The notes under the pieces: model-generated
The model's input: the letters and a program-made list of their open reading frames with translations, nothing else
What the model was told of the DNA's origin: nothing
Database searches by the model: none
Source of the DNA: Hymenobacter sp. J193
Lineage (GTDB): Bacteria > Bacteroidota > Bacteroidia > Cytophagales > Hymenobacteraceae
DNA length: 64,000 nucleotides
Direction: 5' to 3'
Assembly: GCF_024700075.1 (NCBI RefSeq)
Contig: NZ_JAJONE010000001.1
Location: 3,619,001 to 3,683,000 of the forward strand
In this document: positions 51,628 to 61,311 of the stretch, one piece after another
Numbering within the stretch: the stretch's first letter is position 1
Layout: every line of letters starts with the position of its first letter
Translations under genes and position numbers: made by a program

Positions 51628-53838
51628 GTGTCCTTATCCGTTCCTGCTACCGTTGCGCCCTCACTGGAGCCACCGGCCGGCCGCCGGCCGCGCTGGCCGT
51701 GGTGGGTGGGTGGCTTCCTGCTGCTGCTGGCTGGCCTGGCCCTGGCGGTTCACTTTCTGCTCGACCCCTGGCTGCGCCGCCAGGCCGAGCAGCAGGTAGC
51801 CCGGCGCACCCACGGGCGCTACCAGCTGCAGCTCGGGGCACTGCACACCAGCCTCTGGCGCCGCACCCTCACCCTGCACGACATCCGCCTGCGCCCCAGC
51901 CGGCAGCTATTGGCATCCGATTCGCTGGCCGTGCAGCTCGCTGCGGCCCGCCTGCGCGTGGCGGGCATTGGCCTCTGGGATTTGGTACGCCGCCGCGTAG
52001 TGCCCATCGACAGCATCGTGCTGCAAGCTCCCCACCTGCGCCTGCGGGGCCACCTGCTGCCCTCCCCCGATCCTAGACCCCTGCACCAGCGCCTGCCCCA
52101 GGATGGCTTGCGCATTGCGCACCTGGCCGTGCAGGATGCCCGGGCCATCTACCGCCGCAATAGGCAGGACTCGGTGGCCATCGGGCAGGCCCGGGTTATC
52201 GGGCAGGATGTGCTGCTAAGCGCGGCCGGCGCCCTCGATACCCAGCGCGTGGCCTACGCCGCTGCCTGGCAGCTGCAGGCCGCTCAGGCCCGGGCGTCGG
52301 GCCTGGCGCACCAGCTGCGGCTGGGCAGGCTCACGTTTTCCACCCGTACCGGTCAGCTTCGGCTCGATTCGCTGGGTGTGCAGCCGCTGGTGCCGGTCAG
52401 CGCCCGCCGCACGCCGGGCGTGCGGGTTTCGCTGGTGCTGCCCACGGGCACACTTACCGGCCTGCGGGCCCGGCCGCTCAGCCAGGGCACGTTTCGGGCC
52501 GACACCCTGCGGCTGCAGCGCCCCACGCTGGCCCTCACCCTGCCCGCGGTGCCCCCGCCGCCCGTGTATGAGGTGCTGGCCGACGTTTTTCCCCGCTTTC
52601 AGCTCTCGGCTTTTGCCGTGGACGGGGGGCAAGTGCGGATAGGGGGGCTGGAGAGGGCACCGCAGGCCCGGCAGGTACGCATCCTGGGCCAGCAACTGCG
52701 TATCGACAAAGCTGCCGCCGCTGCCCCCGACCGAATCCTGTATGCCCGCAGCTGGGAGGTACGCACCGGGCCGGGCTCGGTACTGTTTGATGCGCCTTTC
52801 TACCGCCTGAGCTACCAGCAGCTGGCCTTATCTACCGTGACCCGCAGCCTGAAGCTCAGTACCCTTTTTCTGACGCCCACTATGCCGCTGCGGGAGCTAA
52901 GCCAGCGCAAGCGACACCAGATTTCGCACATCCGCGTTTGGGCGCCCCGGCTGCAGGCCACTGGCATCGACTGGGGCCGGCTAACCCGCAGCGGCTACTG
53001 GCGCGCCCAGGAGCTGACTCTGACGCGCCCCATAATGCGCGTGGCCGGAGACGGGCGCTACCCCCTTAACCCCAACCGCTCATTGGTGACGCCGGAGCAG
53101 CTGCGCCGCCTGCCCGGGCGCTTTGATTTGCGCCGCCTGCGCATCACCGGGGGCAATATCTGGTTTGCGTACCGCTCCCCGCGCAGCCCGCAGCTGGGCC
53201 ACGTCAGCATCACCGGGCTTACGGGTACCTTCGATAATATCAGCAACGACCCCGCCCGGGTGCGCATGGCGCCGGTAGCGGAGGCCCGGGCCTCCGCCTG
53301 GTTTCAGCAGCGTAGTTTCGTGCGGGCCACCATCCGGGTGCCGCTGCTCCGGGCCGACGGACGCCATACCGTGACGGGCTCCTTTGGCCGGGCTCCGTTC
53401 AGCATTCTGAACCCGATTACGGTGCCGGGCCGCTCGGCCCGGTTTCGGAGCGGCACGGTGGAACAGGTGCGGTTTGCCTTCACCGCCGACCAGCGGGGCG
53501 TAGAGGGGCAGATGTGGGCCCGCTACTCCGACCTGCATCTGAAGCTCCTCACCGAGCATAGGGACCGGGGCCTGAAGAAGGTGCTGGTGAAGGCTAAGTC
53601 GAAGCTGGTGGATGGGCTGCTGATTCGCAACAACAACCCGCGCCGGCCTGGCCAGGAGCTGAAAGTGGGCACCATTCAGTCGAGCCGCGACGGGCGCCTG
53701 TCGGTATTTGCCATCTGGCAGCAGGCGCTTATCAGCGGGATGCTGCACAGCCTGGGGGTGCCGCTGAAAATAGCCCGGCAGACCAGCGAAACATCCTCGG
53801 CGCCCGCCACCATGCCCGCACCCGGCACCGTGCGCTAA
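51628..53838 (+). CDS. AsmA/DUF748-like single-pass envelope protein
   Basis: A 736-residue protein starting with GTG at 51628. After 30 residues a strong membrane anchor (WVGGFLLLLAGLALAVHFLL) is followed by YQLQLGALHTSLWRRTLTLH and DIRLRP, the usual entry of AsmA-like proteins. The rest is a long beta-rich repeat region facing the periplasm, typical for proteins that bridge or move lipids between membranes. Arg and Leu content is high because of GC-rich codons. The DUF2256 gene follows 13 bases later in the same operon. Confidence 0.75.
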   Translation: MSLSVPATVAPSLEPPAGRRPRWPWWVGGFLLLLAGLALAVHFLLDPWLRRQAEQQVARRTHGRYQLQLGALHTSLWRRTLTLHDIRLRPSRQLLASDSLAVQLAAARLRVAGIGLWDLVRRRVVPIDSIVLQAPHLRLRGHLLPSPDPRPLHQRLPQDGLRIAHLAVQDARAIYRRNRQDSVAIGQARVIGQDVLLSAAGALDTQRVAYAAAWQLQAAQARASGLAHQLRLGRLTFSTRTGQLRLDSLGVQPLVPVSARRTPGVRVSLVLPTGTLTGLRARPLSQGTFRADTLRLQRPTLALTLPAVPPPPVYEVLADVFPRFQLSAFAVDGGQVRIGGLERAPQARQVRILGQQLRIDKAAAAAPDRILYARSWEVRTGPGSVLFDAPFYRLSYQQLALSTVTRSLKLSTLFLTPTMPLRELSQRKRHQISHIRVWAPRLQATGIDWGRLTRSGYWRAQELTLTRPIMRVAGDGRYPLNPNRSLVTPEQLRRLPGRFDLRRLRITGGNIWFAYRSPRSPQLGHVSITGLTGTFDNISNDPARVRMAPVAEARASAWFQQRSFVRATIRVPLLRADGRHTVTGSFGRAPFSILNPITVPGRSARFRSGTVEQVRFAFTADQRGVEGQMWARYSDLHLKLLTEHRDRGLKKVLVKAKSKLVDGLLIRNNNPRRPGQELKVGTIQSSRDGRLSVFAIWQQALISGMLHSLGVPLKIARQTSETSSAPATMPAPGTVR

Positions 53839-53851
53839 CCTCTGCTTCACT

Positions 53852-54043
53852 ATGCCCCGCGCTTCTTCCCTGCCCACCAAACTCATCAAAGGCAACCTGC
53901 CCAGCAAAACCTGCCTGACCTGCGGCCGGCCCTTCGAGTACCGCAAGAAGTGGCGCAGCTGCTGGGATGAGGTGAAGTACTGCGGGGAGAAATGTCAGCG
54001 CAACAAGAAAAGGCTATTTCCAGCTAATGGAGAGGGTTTCTGA
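53852..54043 (+). CDS. DUF2256 small zinc-finger protein
   Basis: A 63-residue basic protein with the DUF2256 pattern: NLPSKTCLTCGRPFEYRKKW, then WDEVKYCGEKCQRNKKR. Four Cys in CxxC and CxxxC spacing suggest one zinc site. It is often encoded near cryptochrome or photolyase genes in other bacteria; here it follows the AsmA-like gene. It is the last gene before the AT-rich island. Confidence 0.88.
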   Translation: MPRASSLPTKLIKGNLPSKTCLTCGRPFEYRKKWRSCWDEVKYCGEKCQRNKKRLFPANGEGF

Positions 54044-54252
54044 AGGTGAAAAGCTGCTGTGTATCAATTTTAGCCTGCTGGGCTAATTTAAGCCTGCTAA
54101 GGAAGCGACTTTAGTGGTGGTTCCTGAAATTGCACTTATTAGCGAAGCTTCTGTGTAATATACGAAAATGACAGAACATAAGGGAGGATGATTTAGGTTG
54201 ATATAGATTACTAGTAGTTTCAGCTTTCTAAGCCTTAATACTACTCTCCATA

Positions 54253-54822
54253 ATGCTCCTTGATCTAATAGATAGATATTCAACAGCTACTATCTCTGTT
54301 GCTCAAACTACATACATGATCTTGGAGGTTGAAGGAGGTAAGATCAGGGTTGACTTCCGAGAGAAAGCAGAAGCTATCCTTAAGCCAGGTAGGGGAGGGG
54401 CATTAACCTATTACACCCATCATCCTCTGCTTGACCATTACAATGAGGATAAGACAACAATCTATATTAACTCTCCTCCCAATGATCCAGAGGCGCTGTA
54501 TATAGAGCTTCAGCAGGCTATTGCTAGCAGTCCTCAAAAATGGGTAGATACACAGAGTGCTTACGCCAACCTTGATTTCAAATCACTCTCAATAGATTAC
54601 ACGATAGGGAAGGGGACTATTAAAGAGGTGCTGATACAGGGCAAAGGAATGCTTCTCAGTTCAGTTCCTCCCTCAATAGCTAATAGGGTACTTGCAGCAT
54701 GTGAGAAGCATAGACTAGCTACTAAGACCTTCTCTGAGCCAAATCCTAATCAGTATTCTCTTCTGTCTATTGGACCAAGCTATGTGATTGCGAAAGGCTT
54801 TGCAGTCCATCAACTCCAATAG
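54253..54822 (+). CDS. hypothetical protein in the island
   Basis: A 189-residue soluble protein with no recognisable family. It has an N-terminal alpha/beta stretch (MLLDLIDRYSTATISVAQTT), a middle with DHYNEDKTTIYINSPPNDPE, and a C-terminal block ending in YSLLSIGPSYVIAKGF. AT-rich codons set it apart from the upstream DUF2256 gene. It lies on the same strand as the Hachiman genes but 250 bases or more away from the next gene, separated by a terminator-like hairpin. Confidence 0.6.
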   Translation: MLLDLIDRYSTATISVAQTTYMILEVEGGKIRVDFREKAEAILKPGRGGALTYYTHHPLLDHYNEDKTTIYINSPPNDPEALYIELQQAIASSPQKWVDTQSAYANLDFKSLSIDYTIGKGTIKEVLIQGKGMLLSSVPPSIANRVLAACEKHRLATKTFSEPNPNQYSLLSIGPSYVIAKGFAVHQLQ

Positions 54823-54984
54823 TATAGGCTTCTACAAACTCATATCTCCTCTCTGTTGGCCTGCTAATCAATCTGAGTAAGAAAGTCCACTCTATTAGGA
54901 GAGGTCTCTCAGATGCTTTCTTTTGTGCACTCTAAAAGGAATCATTACATTAGTCTCCTGCAATGTTTCTTAGCTACACAAACA

Positions 54985-55027
54985 GGCCCCCGTACCTGAT
55001 TCTCGAAGCTTAGACGGGGCCTTTCTT
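54985..55027 (+). terminator. terminator-like hairpin upstream of the island membrane gene
   Basis: GGCCCC-CGT pairs with ACG-GGGCC (one bulged C) across a 20-base loop, followed by TTTCTT. It lies 54 bases before the ATG at 55081. It may end the transcript of the 54253 gene. Confidence 0.6.
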
Positions 55028-55080
55028 GGATGTAAGCTAAAGAAAGCACTTGTATTAAAATTTTTATTAAAAAATCAATA

Positions 55081-55737
55081 ATGGATAACATCACGATCTG
55101 GATTGCAATTCTATCATTTGCTAGTTCGTTGGTAGTTGTTTTAATCACTTCGTGTGTAACACTTGTTTCAAAAAGGATAGATGCTCAGCAAAAAAGGGAT
55201 GAACATCTATTAGCTCTACAGAAAATTTACTTAACCAGGAAAATAGAGGTAGCTGAAAAGACGGTAGGTCGTTGGAATCTGCATATTAGTAAATTGAACT
55301 GGGCACATAATTATTACAGTAATTTAGATTTAAGTAAAAATGTGACAGATACTGAATTTCAAATTCAGGAAAATATTGCAAATGTAATAAATGCTAAAGT
55401 TATTGATATTCAATTTTCATCTGATGATTATCAAAATGTCTATTTTGATAATATTGTATTAGTGGAGGATAGTAATATTATTGTAATTGCTTTAAACAAA
55501 GTTTATGAAGAATTAAATTCGTTAATTATCGAAATATCAAGGTTGGCTGAATCTTACTTGTCGGAGGAAGATGTTGCTGAAAAGCGTATTATTCTTAATG
55601 CATATAATATTGCTGAAGATAGTTTTGAAGCCAAGCGAACAGAGTATCTTCGAATGAATATTGAATTAAAAAACATATTTGAAGAAAGTGCTAAACATAT
55701 AAGGCAGCAATTGCTGGCATCTTATGATCCTGTGTAA
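55081..55737 (+). CDS. membrane-anchored helical protein upstream of Hachiman
   Basis: A 218-residue protein with one N-terminal membrane helix (IWIAILSFASSLVVVLITSC) and a long mainly helical, charged body with heptad-like spacing (KRIDAQQKRDEHLLALQKIY, and later NKVYEELNSLIIEISRLAES). No enzyme motif is visible. It lies 229 bases upstream of hamA in the same direction within the AT-rich island, so it may be an accessory membrane component of the defence locus or an unrelated passenger. No known Hachiman subunit of this type is familiar to me. Confidence 0.6.
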   Translation: MDNITIWIAILSFASSLVVVLITSCVTLVSKRIDAQQKRDEHLLALQKIYLTRKIEVAEKTVGRWNLHISKLNWAHNYYSNLDLSKNVTDTEFQIQENIANVINAKVIDIQFSSDDYQNVYFDNIVLVEDSNIIVIALNKVYEELNSLIIEISRLAESYLSEEDVAEKRIILNAYNIAEDSFEAKRTEYLRMNIELKNIFEESAKHIRQQLLASYDPV

Positions 55738-55966
55738 ATTAAAGTTTAACGGTTGTATTTTCTGAAAGAGAAACGACTTAAAGCTATATAATAGAGAGAA
55801 GAGGCTATTATTGAAATGGTGTTCACAGAATTCATAGGCCTTGAACATAGGTTCGCCCTTTTACTAATTGACCTTGCTAATAATAGATGACTGCTGATTT
55901 GGATCGTTCAAAAAAAGCAATAAAATTTACTAAACGGGTGATAAATCCATTTCTCTTAATGAAAAT

Positions 55967-56896
55967 ATGAGCGCCATAGACTGGAATAAATTAATTAAGA
56001 TTGAAGATAAGTGGATAGAGAAACACTTGCTCTCTCAAACAACATCTAGAGATACCAAAGTGGTAGTCAGAGGCTATTCGATTCCCTTTTCAGGAACAAA
56101 GAATAGTTATAAGAACTTTGCGGTAGCATTAAGCGAAATAATAGGAGAGTTTACACATGATAAGTCTCAGTTATCAAGATTAGGAATTCTGAAAGCAAAT
56201 AAAAATGCTCAAAAGATATTTGGTAATATAGATCCGTCTAAGGATGGCCGTTATGGAGAGTTGATTTTGTTTGCTATAGTAGAGAGTATATTAAGATGCC
56301 CTATGGTATCACATAAGATCCCATCTAGTTTTCATGATCAAGTCAAGGGAGGTGATGGTATTTTTATTGGTGATTATGAATATAAGAAAGGCGAATATAA
56401 TACTGCAATACTTATTGGCGAGTCAAAAATTTGGCAAAATTACTCAGCTGCACTTGATGATTCACTTGCTTCAGTAGATAGATTTCATGATAGTACCTCT
56501 GGTCCAAGATTTAATTCTCAGGAATTCTTAGTGGCAAAAAGAGGAATAGCGTTGAGTGATGATTTTGATCCAGAAGTCCTTTATAATTATCTGTCGCCAG
56601 AAACTACTGAGCATCGAAGTTGTATTATGGTGCATCCTACTTTTATTATGTACGAGACTAATACAATTAATACTATAGAAAGAAAAGCGCTTACTGCTAT
56701 TGAAGCTGAAACATTAATAAAGAATTATATTTCGAGTAGACATTCAGATCATATTAATTTAATAAATGAGAAGCTTGCTCTCTTCTCTAATCTAAATGCT
56801 GTGTACTTAGACTTCTTTATACTTCCTGTAAAGAGTGTTGATGATTTTAGAAAAGAAGTATTCTATGAAATTCACGGAATAAACTACACGAAATAA
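55967..56896 (+). CDS. hamA: Hachiman effector HamA (DUF1837 nuclease)
   Basis: Effector subunit of the Hachiman anti-phage system. The 309-residue protein shows the DUF1837 layout: GRYGELILFAIVE with Glu98, KGGDGIFIG with Asp130 and ILIGESKIW with Glu152 and Lys154, together a D-ExK nuclease site as reported for HamA. In the known system HamA is held in check by the helicase HamB and is released to degrade DNA when genome damage is sensed. Its stop codon TAA overlaps the hamB ATG (TAATG), so the two are translated together. AT-rich codons match the island. Confidence 0.87.
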   Translation: MSAIDWNKLIKIEDKWIEKHLLSQTTSRDTKVVVRGYSIPFSGTKNSYKNFAVALSEIIGEFTHDKSQLSRLGILKANKNAQKIFGNIDPSKDGRYGELILFAIVESILRCPMVSHKIPSSFHDQVKGGDGIFIGDYEYKKGEYNTAILIGESKIWQNYSAALDDSLASVDRFHDSTSGPRFNSQEFLVAKRGIALSDDFDPEVLYNYLSPETTEHRSCIMVHPTFIMYETNTINTIERKALTAIEAETLIKNYISSRHSDHINLINEKLALFSNLNAVYLDFFILPVKSVDDFRKEVFYEIHGINYTK

Positions 56897-59565
56897 TGAC
56901 GAACTCACTAGCAGTAGATAAATTAAGTGTAAGTCATTCAATAACCTCTGTTATTCATGACTTGACTCGTGCTTTCGTGTATAAAAAATTTCTTTCAAAA
57001 AGAATAGACATTGATTTCAGTCGATTAAAAAAAGCTGGTTGGATATGCTCAATATTAGCTGAGAGTGAGAATGAAGTTCATAAACAGCAAGCTCAGGTCT
57101 TTGCGATTCTTCTTCACCTATATGGGGGTGATAAAGAAGAGTATGATAAATTGAGTTATGTGATACTTTCCAGAGTTGGCAACTTGTTATCCACAAAATT
57201 TCTTACTAGTCTTTTTAACAATAACATTATTGCTTCAAATAACTTTAGATATGAGTTTGGGCAACTATTGAATATCGAATTGGCTTCAGATAGAATAGGT
57301 AAGATTATACAAATAAATGACAACGAAGTATTGACAACATCATTTCAGTTGGATTTGTGGAATAAGCTGTATTCTGACAAGAATATATCAATTTCTGCTC
57401 CTACTTCGGCGGGCAAATCATACATTATACAAAATTTTATTCAAGACTATTATTTTAGTAATGCAAATGCACAAGGGTTGTATATTGTTCCTACAAAAGC
57501 TCTGATCAATCAAGCAAGTGATGACTTGAGGAGGATGCTTAAGGAGACAAATGTAAGGACTTCATTTATTGAAGATGAATCAATTGAGAATCCGGAAGGC
57601 GAGTCTTTATATCAACCTATCCCATCTGGGAGAATAATTTATGTATTAACTCCAGAAAGGTGCCTCAGGCTTCTGGAAAAATCAGAAAAAGCTAAGTTCT
57701 CGCCTAATATAATATTTATTGATGAAATTCAAAATATCGAAGATACAGGCGGGCATGGTGCATTATTTGAGTTTGTATTAGAGTCAATTTCTGTTTCGTT
57801 TCCTAGTGCTAAAATAATAACAGCAGGGCCGTTTATTAACAATGAAAAGGCTGTATTTGAAGAGATATTTAATCTTCCTGTTACGTCTTGCGTAACATCT
57901 TTGCCTCCTGTTTTTCAGCTCCAAACAATAATTCGTAATACTAAGTCAGATAATAAATTAGATCTCTTTGTTAATGATACAGCAAAAAGCGAACAATTTA
58001 AAATATCTATTGATGTTGATTTTAGTTTAGCATATGAGCTAAGCCTGAACAAAGGTGTAGCGTTTGCAAAGACTATTAGAGCGTTAGTCCCTAGCTCTTC
58101 ACAGCAAAGCTTGGTATACTGCCCTAAGACTAACCTGGCGGAGTCTTGGGCACTCAAGCTGGAAGAGTACTCTCAAGCTGAAACAGAACTCTCAGATGAA
58201 CTTCAGGAGTTAATTGATTTCATAGCTACAGAAATACATCCAAAGTACTATTTGATTAAATGCCTCAAAAAGAATATTGCTTTCCATCATAGCCGTCTAC
58301 CTGATATTGTAAGGAAAGAAGTAGAGGATTTATTTAAACAAGGTGATATAAGTGTATTGTATTGTACTGCGACTTTATTGCAGGGAGTTAATCTGCCAGC
58401 GCATAATCTTTTTATTACATCGCCTAAAAAGCGAACCTTAGATTTGTCCTCTTTTGAATTCGGCAACCTTATAGGAAGAGCAGGAAGGATTAGGGACTCT
58501 CTTTATGGGGTAGTATATTGTATAGAGGATAATGAAGATGCCAAGCAGTGGGCTGAAACATTTTATAATGCTTCTTACACAAAGGATATCATCCCAGCTA
58601 CAAGGAAGGCTTTACAGAACACTGTATCTATAGTGGATAATGCTGATAAAAGCAGTGTTGATATAAGAGATGAACAGGTGGCTTCTGTGTTAACCACTCT
58701 GAGGCATAAATACATTCATTTGCCAGAAGGTTTTAGCTCATATTTGTATGCTAAAAAGTTAAATCAAGAAGATATACTAAAGTTGTTAGTTCCTATTAGA
58801 GCGAGTTTAGAATCGGTTACTTTGCCAAGAGAAATTTTGAGATTAAATCCTGGTATTGATCCTTTATTGCAGAGTGTTCTATATGAAGTAATTAAAAAGG
58901 AAGGTATTGTAAACTGGGTAATTGTTTATAATGGATCTAATTTCTACAAAAGAATTAAGCAGGAAAATATTGTTGGTTATAAATACGATGAGTTGAGTTT
59001 CTATTGGCAATTCAATGCTCTTTGCGAGAAGTTAGATTATATTTTTCAATTATCTTCAGAGTCTTTTTTTAAGCATGATATTGGTTTGCCAATAAAGGTT
59101 ATTGCTTATTCAGGATATAGATGGTTGACTAGCACGCCATTGAAAGAAATAATTTCTAGTGATATTAATTACCATGTAGATCGGTTTGGTCTTGATGCTA
59201 ATGATGATAAAGCAGTAAACAAGCGTATCAGTGCGGTTATAAATATTCAGTCTAAAATTGTTACATTTATGTTGGCTAAATATTTTAAGTTATTATCGGA
59301 TTTGCTGAATTACATAATGAATGATGAAGAAAGAGAAAAATATAAGTTTACTTTGTCTTTGCCATTGATGATTGAGCTTGGTACTACTGAGCCATATGTA
59401 ATACAATTGATTTCTGCTGGAATTACACGTAGCGTAGCTTTGCAAATTTTTAATGAATTTAAAAAGATTAGAGGGTTTAAGGAGCTTGATATTATTTTAT
59501 GGATTCAAGATTCTTCTAATTTAATTGGTATCAGTAAGGTATCTGAAGAAGCAAGGGTTTGTTAA
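56896..59565 (+). CDS. hamB: Hachiman helicase HamB (SF2)
   Basis: An 889-residue superfamily 2 helicase that forms the sensor half of Hachiman. Motif I APTSAGKS is at 168-175, motif II IDEIQN (DEIQ) at 276-279, a TAGPF motif III near 309-313, motif V TATLLQGVNLPA at 491-502 and motif VI GRAGRIRD at 527-534. The order and the VNLPA/GRAGR motifs are Ski2/Brr2-like. The N-terminal 150 and C-terminal 300 residues are helical and without other domains. It follows hamA with a one-base overlap. Together they are a complete two-gene system of usual size. Confidence 0.88.
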   Translation: MTNSLAVDKLSVSHSITSVIHDLTRAFVYKKFLSKRIDIDFSRLKKAGWICSILAESENEVHKQQAQVFAILLHLYGGDKEEYDKLSYVILSRVGNLLSTKFLTSLFNNNIIASNNFRYEFGQLLNIELASDRIGKIIQINDNEVLTTSFQLDLWNKLYSDKNISISAPTSAGKSYIIQNFIQDYYFSNANAQGLYIVPTKALINQASDDLRRMLKETNVRTSFIEDESIENPEGESLYQPIPSGRIIYVLTPERCLRLLEKSEKAKFSPNIIFIDEIQNIEDTGGHGALFEFVLESISVSFPSAKIITAGPFINNEKAVFEEIFNLPVTSCVTSLPPVFQLQTIIRNTKSDNKLDLFVNDTAKSEQFKISIDVDFSLAYELSLNKGVAFAKTIRALVPSSSQQSLVYCPKTNLAESWALKLEEYSQAETELSDELQELIDFIATEIHPKYYLIKCLKKNIAFHHSRLPDIVRKEVEDLFKQGDISVLYCTATLLQGVNLPAHNLFITSPKKRTLDLSSFEFGNLIGRAGRIRDSLYGVVYCIEDNEDAKQWAETFYNASYTKDIIPATRKALQNTVSIVDNADKSSVDIRDEQVASVLTTLRHKYIHLPEGFSSYLYAKKLNQEDILKLLVPIRASLESVTLPREILRLNPGIDPLLQSVLYEVIKKEGIVNWVIVYNGSNFYKRIKQENIVGYKYDELSFYWQFNALCEKLDYIFQLSSESFFKHDIGLPIKVIAYSGYRWLTSTPLKEIISSDINYHVDRFGLDANDDKAVNKRISAVINIQSKIVTFMLAKYFKLLSDLLNYIMNDEEREKYKFTLSLPLMIELGTTEPYVIQLISAGITRSVALQIFNEFKKIRGFKELDIILWIQDSSNLIGISKVSEEARVC

Positions 59566-59752
59566 ACACTGATATAGAGCAGTTATAGGTGTATTTAATA
59601 GTTCTAAATTGTTTATGAGGTGTTAAAAGGCTTGCGTAATCTGGGTAAACTAGGGCTGACAAAAACTTATGACACTTGACAAAAATGAGTAGTAACCTTT
59701 GTGAGGGATGCAATATCTTACCTCCCCTCTAGGATTCTCAATGTCTTTGTAC

Positions 59753-61135
59753 TCAGAAAACTATTTCATCTCCTGCTTCAAAAGACTCTTTCTGCTGGTC
59801 ATTCTTAACCATATAGAATAAAGGTGGAGAAACAAGCACTCTTACAGGTTTTGATTCTGCTTTATCACTTTGGACAATATCCTCAGACACTTGACTAGCC
59901 TTTGCAATAGCAGCAGGCTCAGCTTCAATCTGCTTAGTAGCAGCCTTTGCAAAAGAACCTGAAACCTTAACCATAGCAGCAGCAACAGCATCAGCTTGCC
60001 TCTTAGATTCATCATTGGAATCTTCTGATACCTCAATAACTGGTTTAGGCTTAGGTCGAAATGCACCAGCGGCCTTAGCTATGATGTAATCATCTACCCT
60101 TTTCCTATTAGCAATAAGCTTGCTCAATAATTCCTCATTATCAGGAGCAATACTCTGTGCCAAATTTATAGCAACTTCAAAGCTAATGCCTGCATCAGTA
60201 GGCTTATCTAATGCTAACTGGCTCTCACCTAAAGCATTAATTAACATGGGTTTCAATAGCTTTTCACCCATTAACTCACCCTTTGCTAGCATCCCAATAG
60301 TATCTGATATTAGCGTGAGTGCTTCCTTATGCTGATTGTTTGCAGCTAATTCATCTGCTTGGACCAAGTAGTCTTTAGCACTCATTTCAGGCTTAACAGC
60401 AGGCAGAACACCAAATGAAGCCATCGCTTTAGTACTTGCTTCTAATAATGCTTGAGCATTCATCTTGACTTTATTCTCAATACCCCCTGAATGCTCATTT
60501 ACTGGCTTATCATTAACCCTACGGACTTTATTATATTTATCAAAGTACATATATAGCGCCTTATCTTCGTTTGCTTTGATTTTATTCCATATAACAATGT
60601 TGGTAGGCTCAAATAAAGCTACATTGTACGAAGCATCCTTAAAACAGTCAATTGCTTTATGTTCAATGTTCAATGCTAAATAATATTCTCCAATTGAATT
60701 TTGCAGATAATGACGTGATTTTTTATCTGTGTGAAGTAGTGCCTTTTCTAATAACTGAATGGCTTCTTTATGATTATTTTTAGATATAGCCTCACTAGCT
60801 TGGTCTAAATAATGCTTAGCACTTGTATTAGCAACGATATTAGGACCAAACTCATCTAACACTTCCTGACTCCACAATTCCATAAGTCCAGCCGGTGTGT
60901 CAGATGGATTAAATTTCATTTTAGCAGCCTGAATATGTTTCTGAGCATTTAGTTCATCCATTGCCCTTTCAGCTTGACTTCGAGAGCCTAAGCCAGTAAC
61001 TAGGGCTTTCATTTGGAATGATTTATAAAAATCTTCTACCTCTATTGATTTGCAGTTATAGGCAGTTGCGATTATCCTCAAGCTCTCTTGTTTATGAGCT
61101 GGTTTACTGGATGAAGTTTTTTTGTTCCAAAACAT
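59753..61135 (-). CDS. TPR-like hypothetical protein
   Basis: A 460-residue soluble protein of two related helical blocks: AKHYLDQASEAISKNNHKEA with IQLLEKALLH near 105-135, and AKDYLVQADELAANNQHKEA with LTLISDTIG near 249-280. Both look like TPR pairs, so it likely binds other proteins. The C-terminal 120 residues are Ala/Lys-rich, low-complexity. It is transcribed toward hamB and divergently from the helicase-like gene at 61405. Function unknown. Confidence 0.65.
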   Translation of the reverse strand: MFWNKKTSSSKPAHKQESLRIIATAYNCKSIEVEDFYKSFQMKALVTGLGSRSQAERAMDELNAQKHIQAAKMKFNPSDTPAGLMELWSQEVLDEFGPNIVANTSAKHYLDQASEAISKNNHKEAIQLLEKALLHTDKKSRHYLQNSIGEYYLALNIEHKAIDCFKDASYNVALFEPTNIVIWNKIKANEDKALYMYFDKYNKVRRVNDKPVNEHSGGIENKVKMNAQALLEASTKAMASFGVLPAVKPEMSAKDYLVQADELAANNQHKEALTLISDTIGMLAKGELMGEKLLKPMLINALGESQLALDKPTDAGISFEVAINLAQSIAPDNEELLSKLIANRKRVDDYIIAKAAGAFRPKPKPVIEVSEDSNDESKRQADAVAAAMVKVSGSFAKAATKQIEAEPAAIAKASQVSEDIVQSDKAESKPVRVLVSPPLFYMVKNDQQKESFEAGDEIVF

Positions 61136-61249
61136 GAGGCTAGTTTGCTAAATGGACAAACACTCTATTGAGTGGCTTTTGAACCTCAGGAATGTAATAA
61201 GTGCCTAACATATTATCACTATTTACTAGGAATATTGATATTTTATACC

Positions 61250-61257
61250 TATATTTG
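61250..61257 (+). promoter_or_regulatory. -7 box TATATTTG before the helicase-like gene
   Basis: TATATTTG matches TAnnTTTG exactly. No -33 TTG lies at the usual spacing. The box is 148 bases upstream of the ATG at 61405, and two terminator-like hairpins lie in between. Confidence 0.4.
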
Positions 61258-61274
61258 TATAACAAAAACAAGAA

Positions 61275-61302
61275 AGGCAGCCTAGTGGATTGCCTCTTTT
61301 TT
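61275..61302 (+). terminator. leader terminator 1
   Basis: AGGCA (61275-61279) and TGCCT (61291-61295) pair around 11 bases, followed by CTTTTTT. The stem is short but the T tract is good. It lies between the -7 box and the helicase-like gene. Confidence 0.5.
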
Positions 61303-61311
61303 GAGTTGATG

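Noticed and set aside
54945..55148. Minus-strand ORF of 67 codons near the island membrane gene
   Set aside because: It runs through a terminator hairpin and the start of the plus-strand gene; composition is not convincing.
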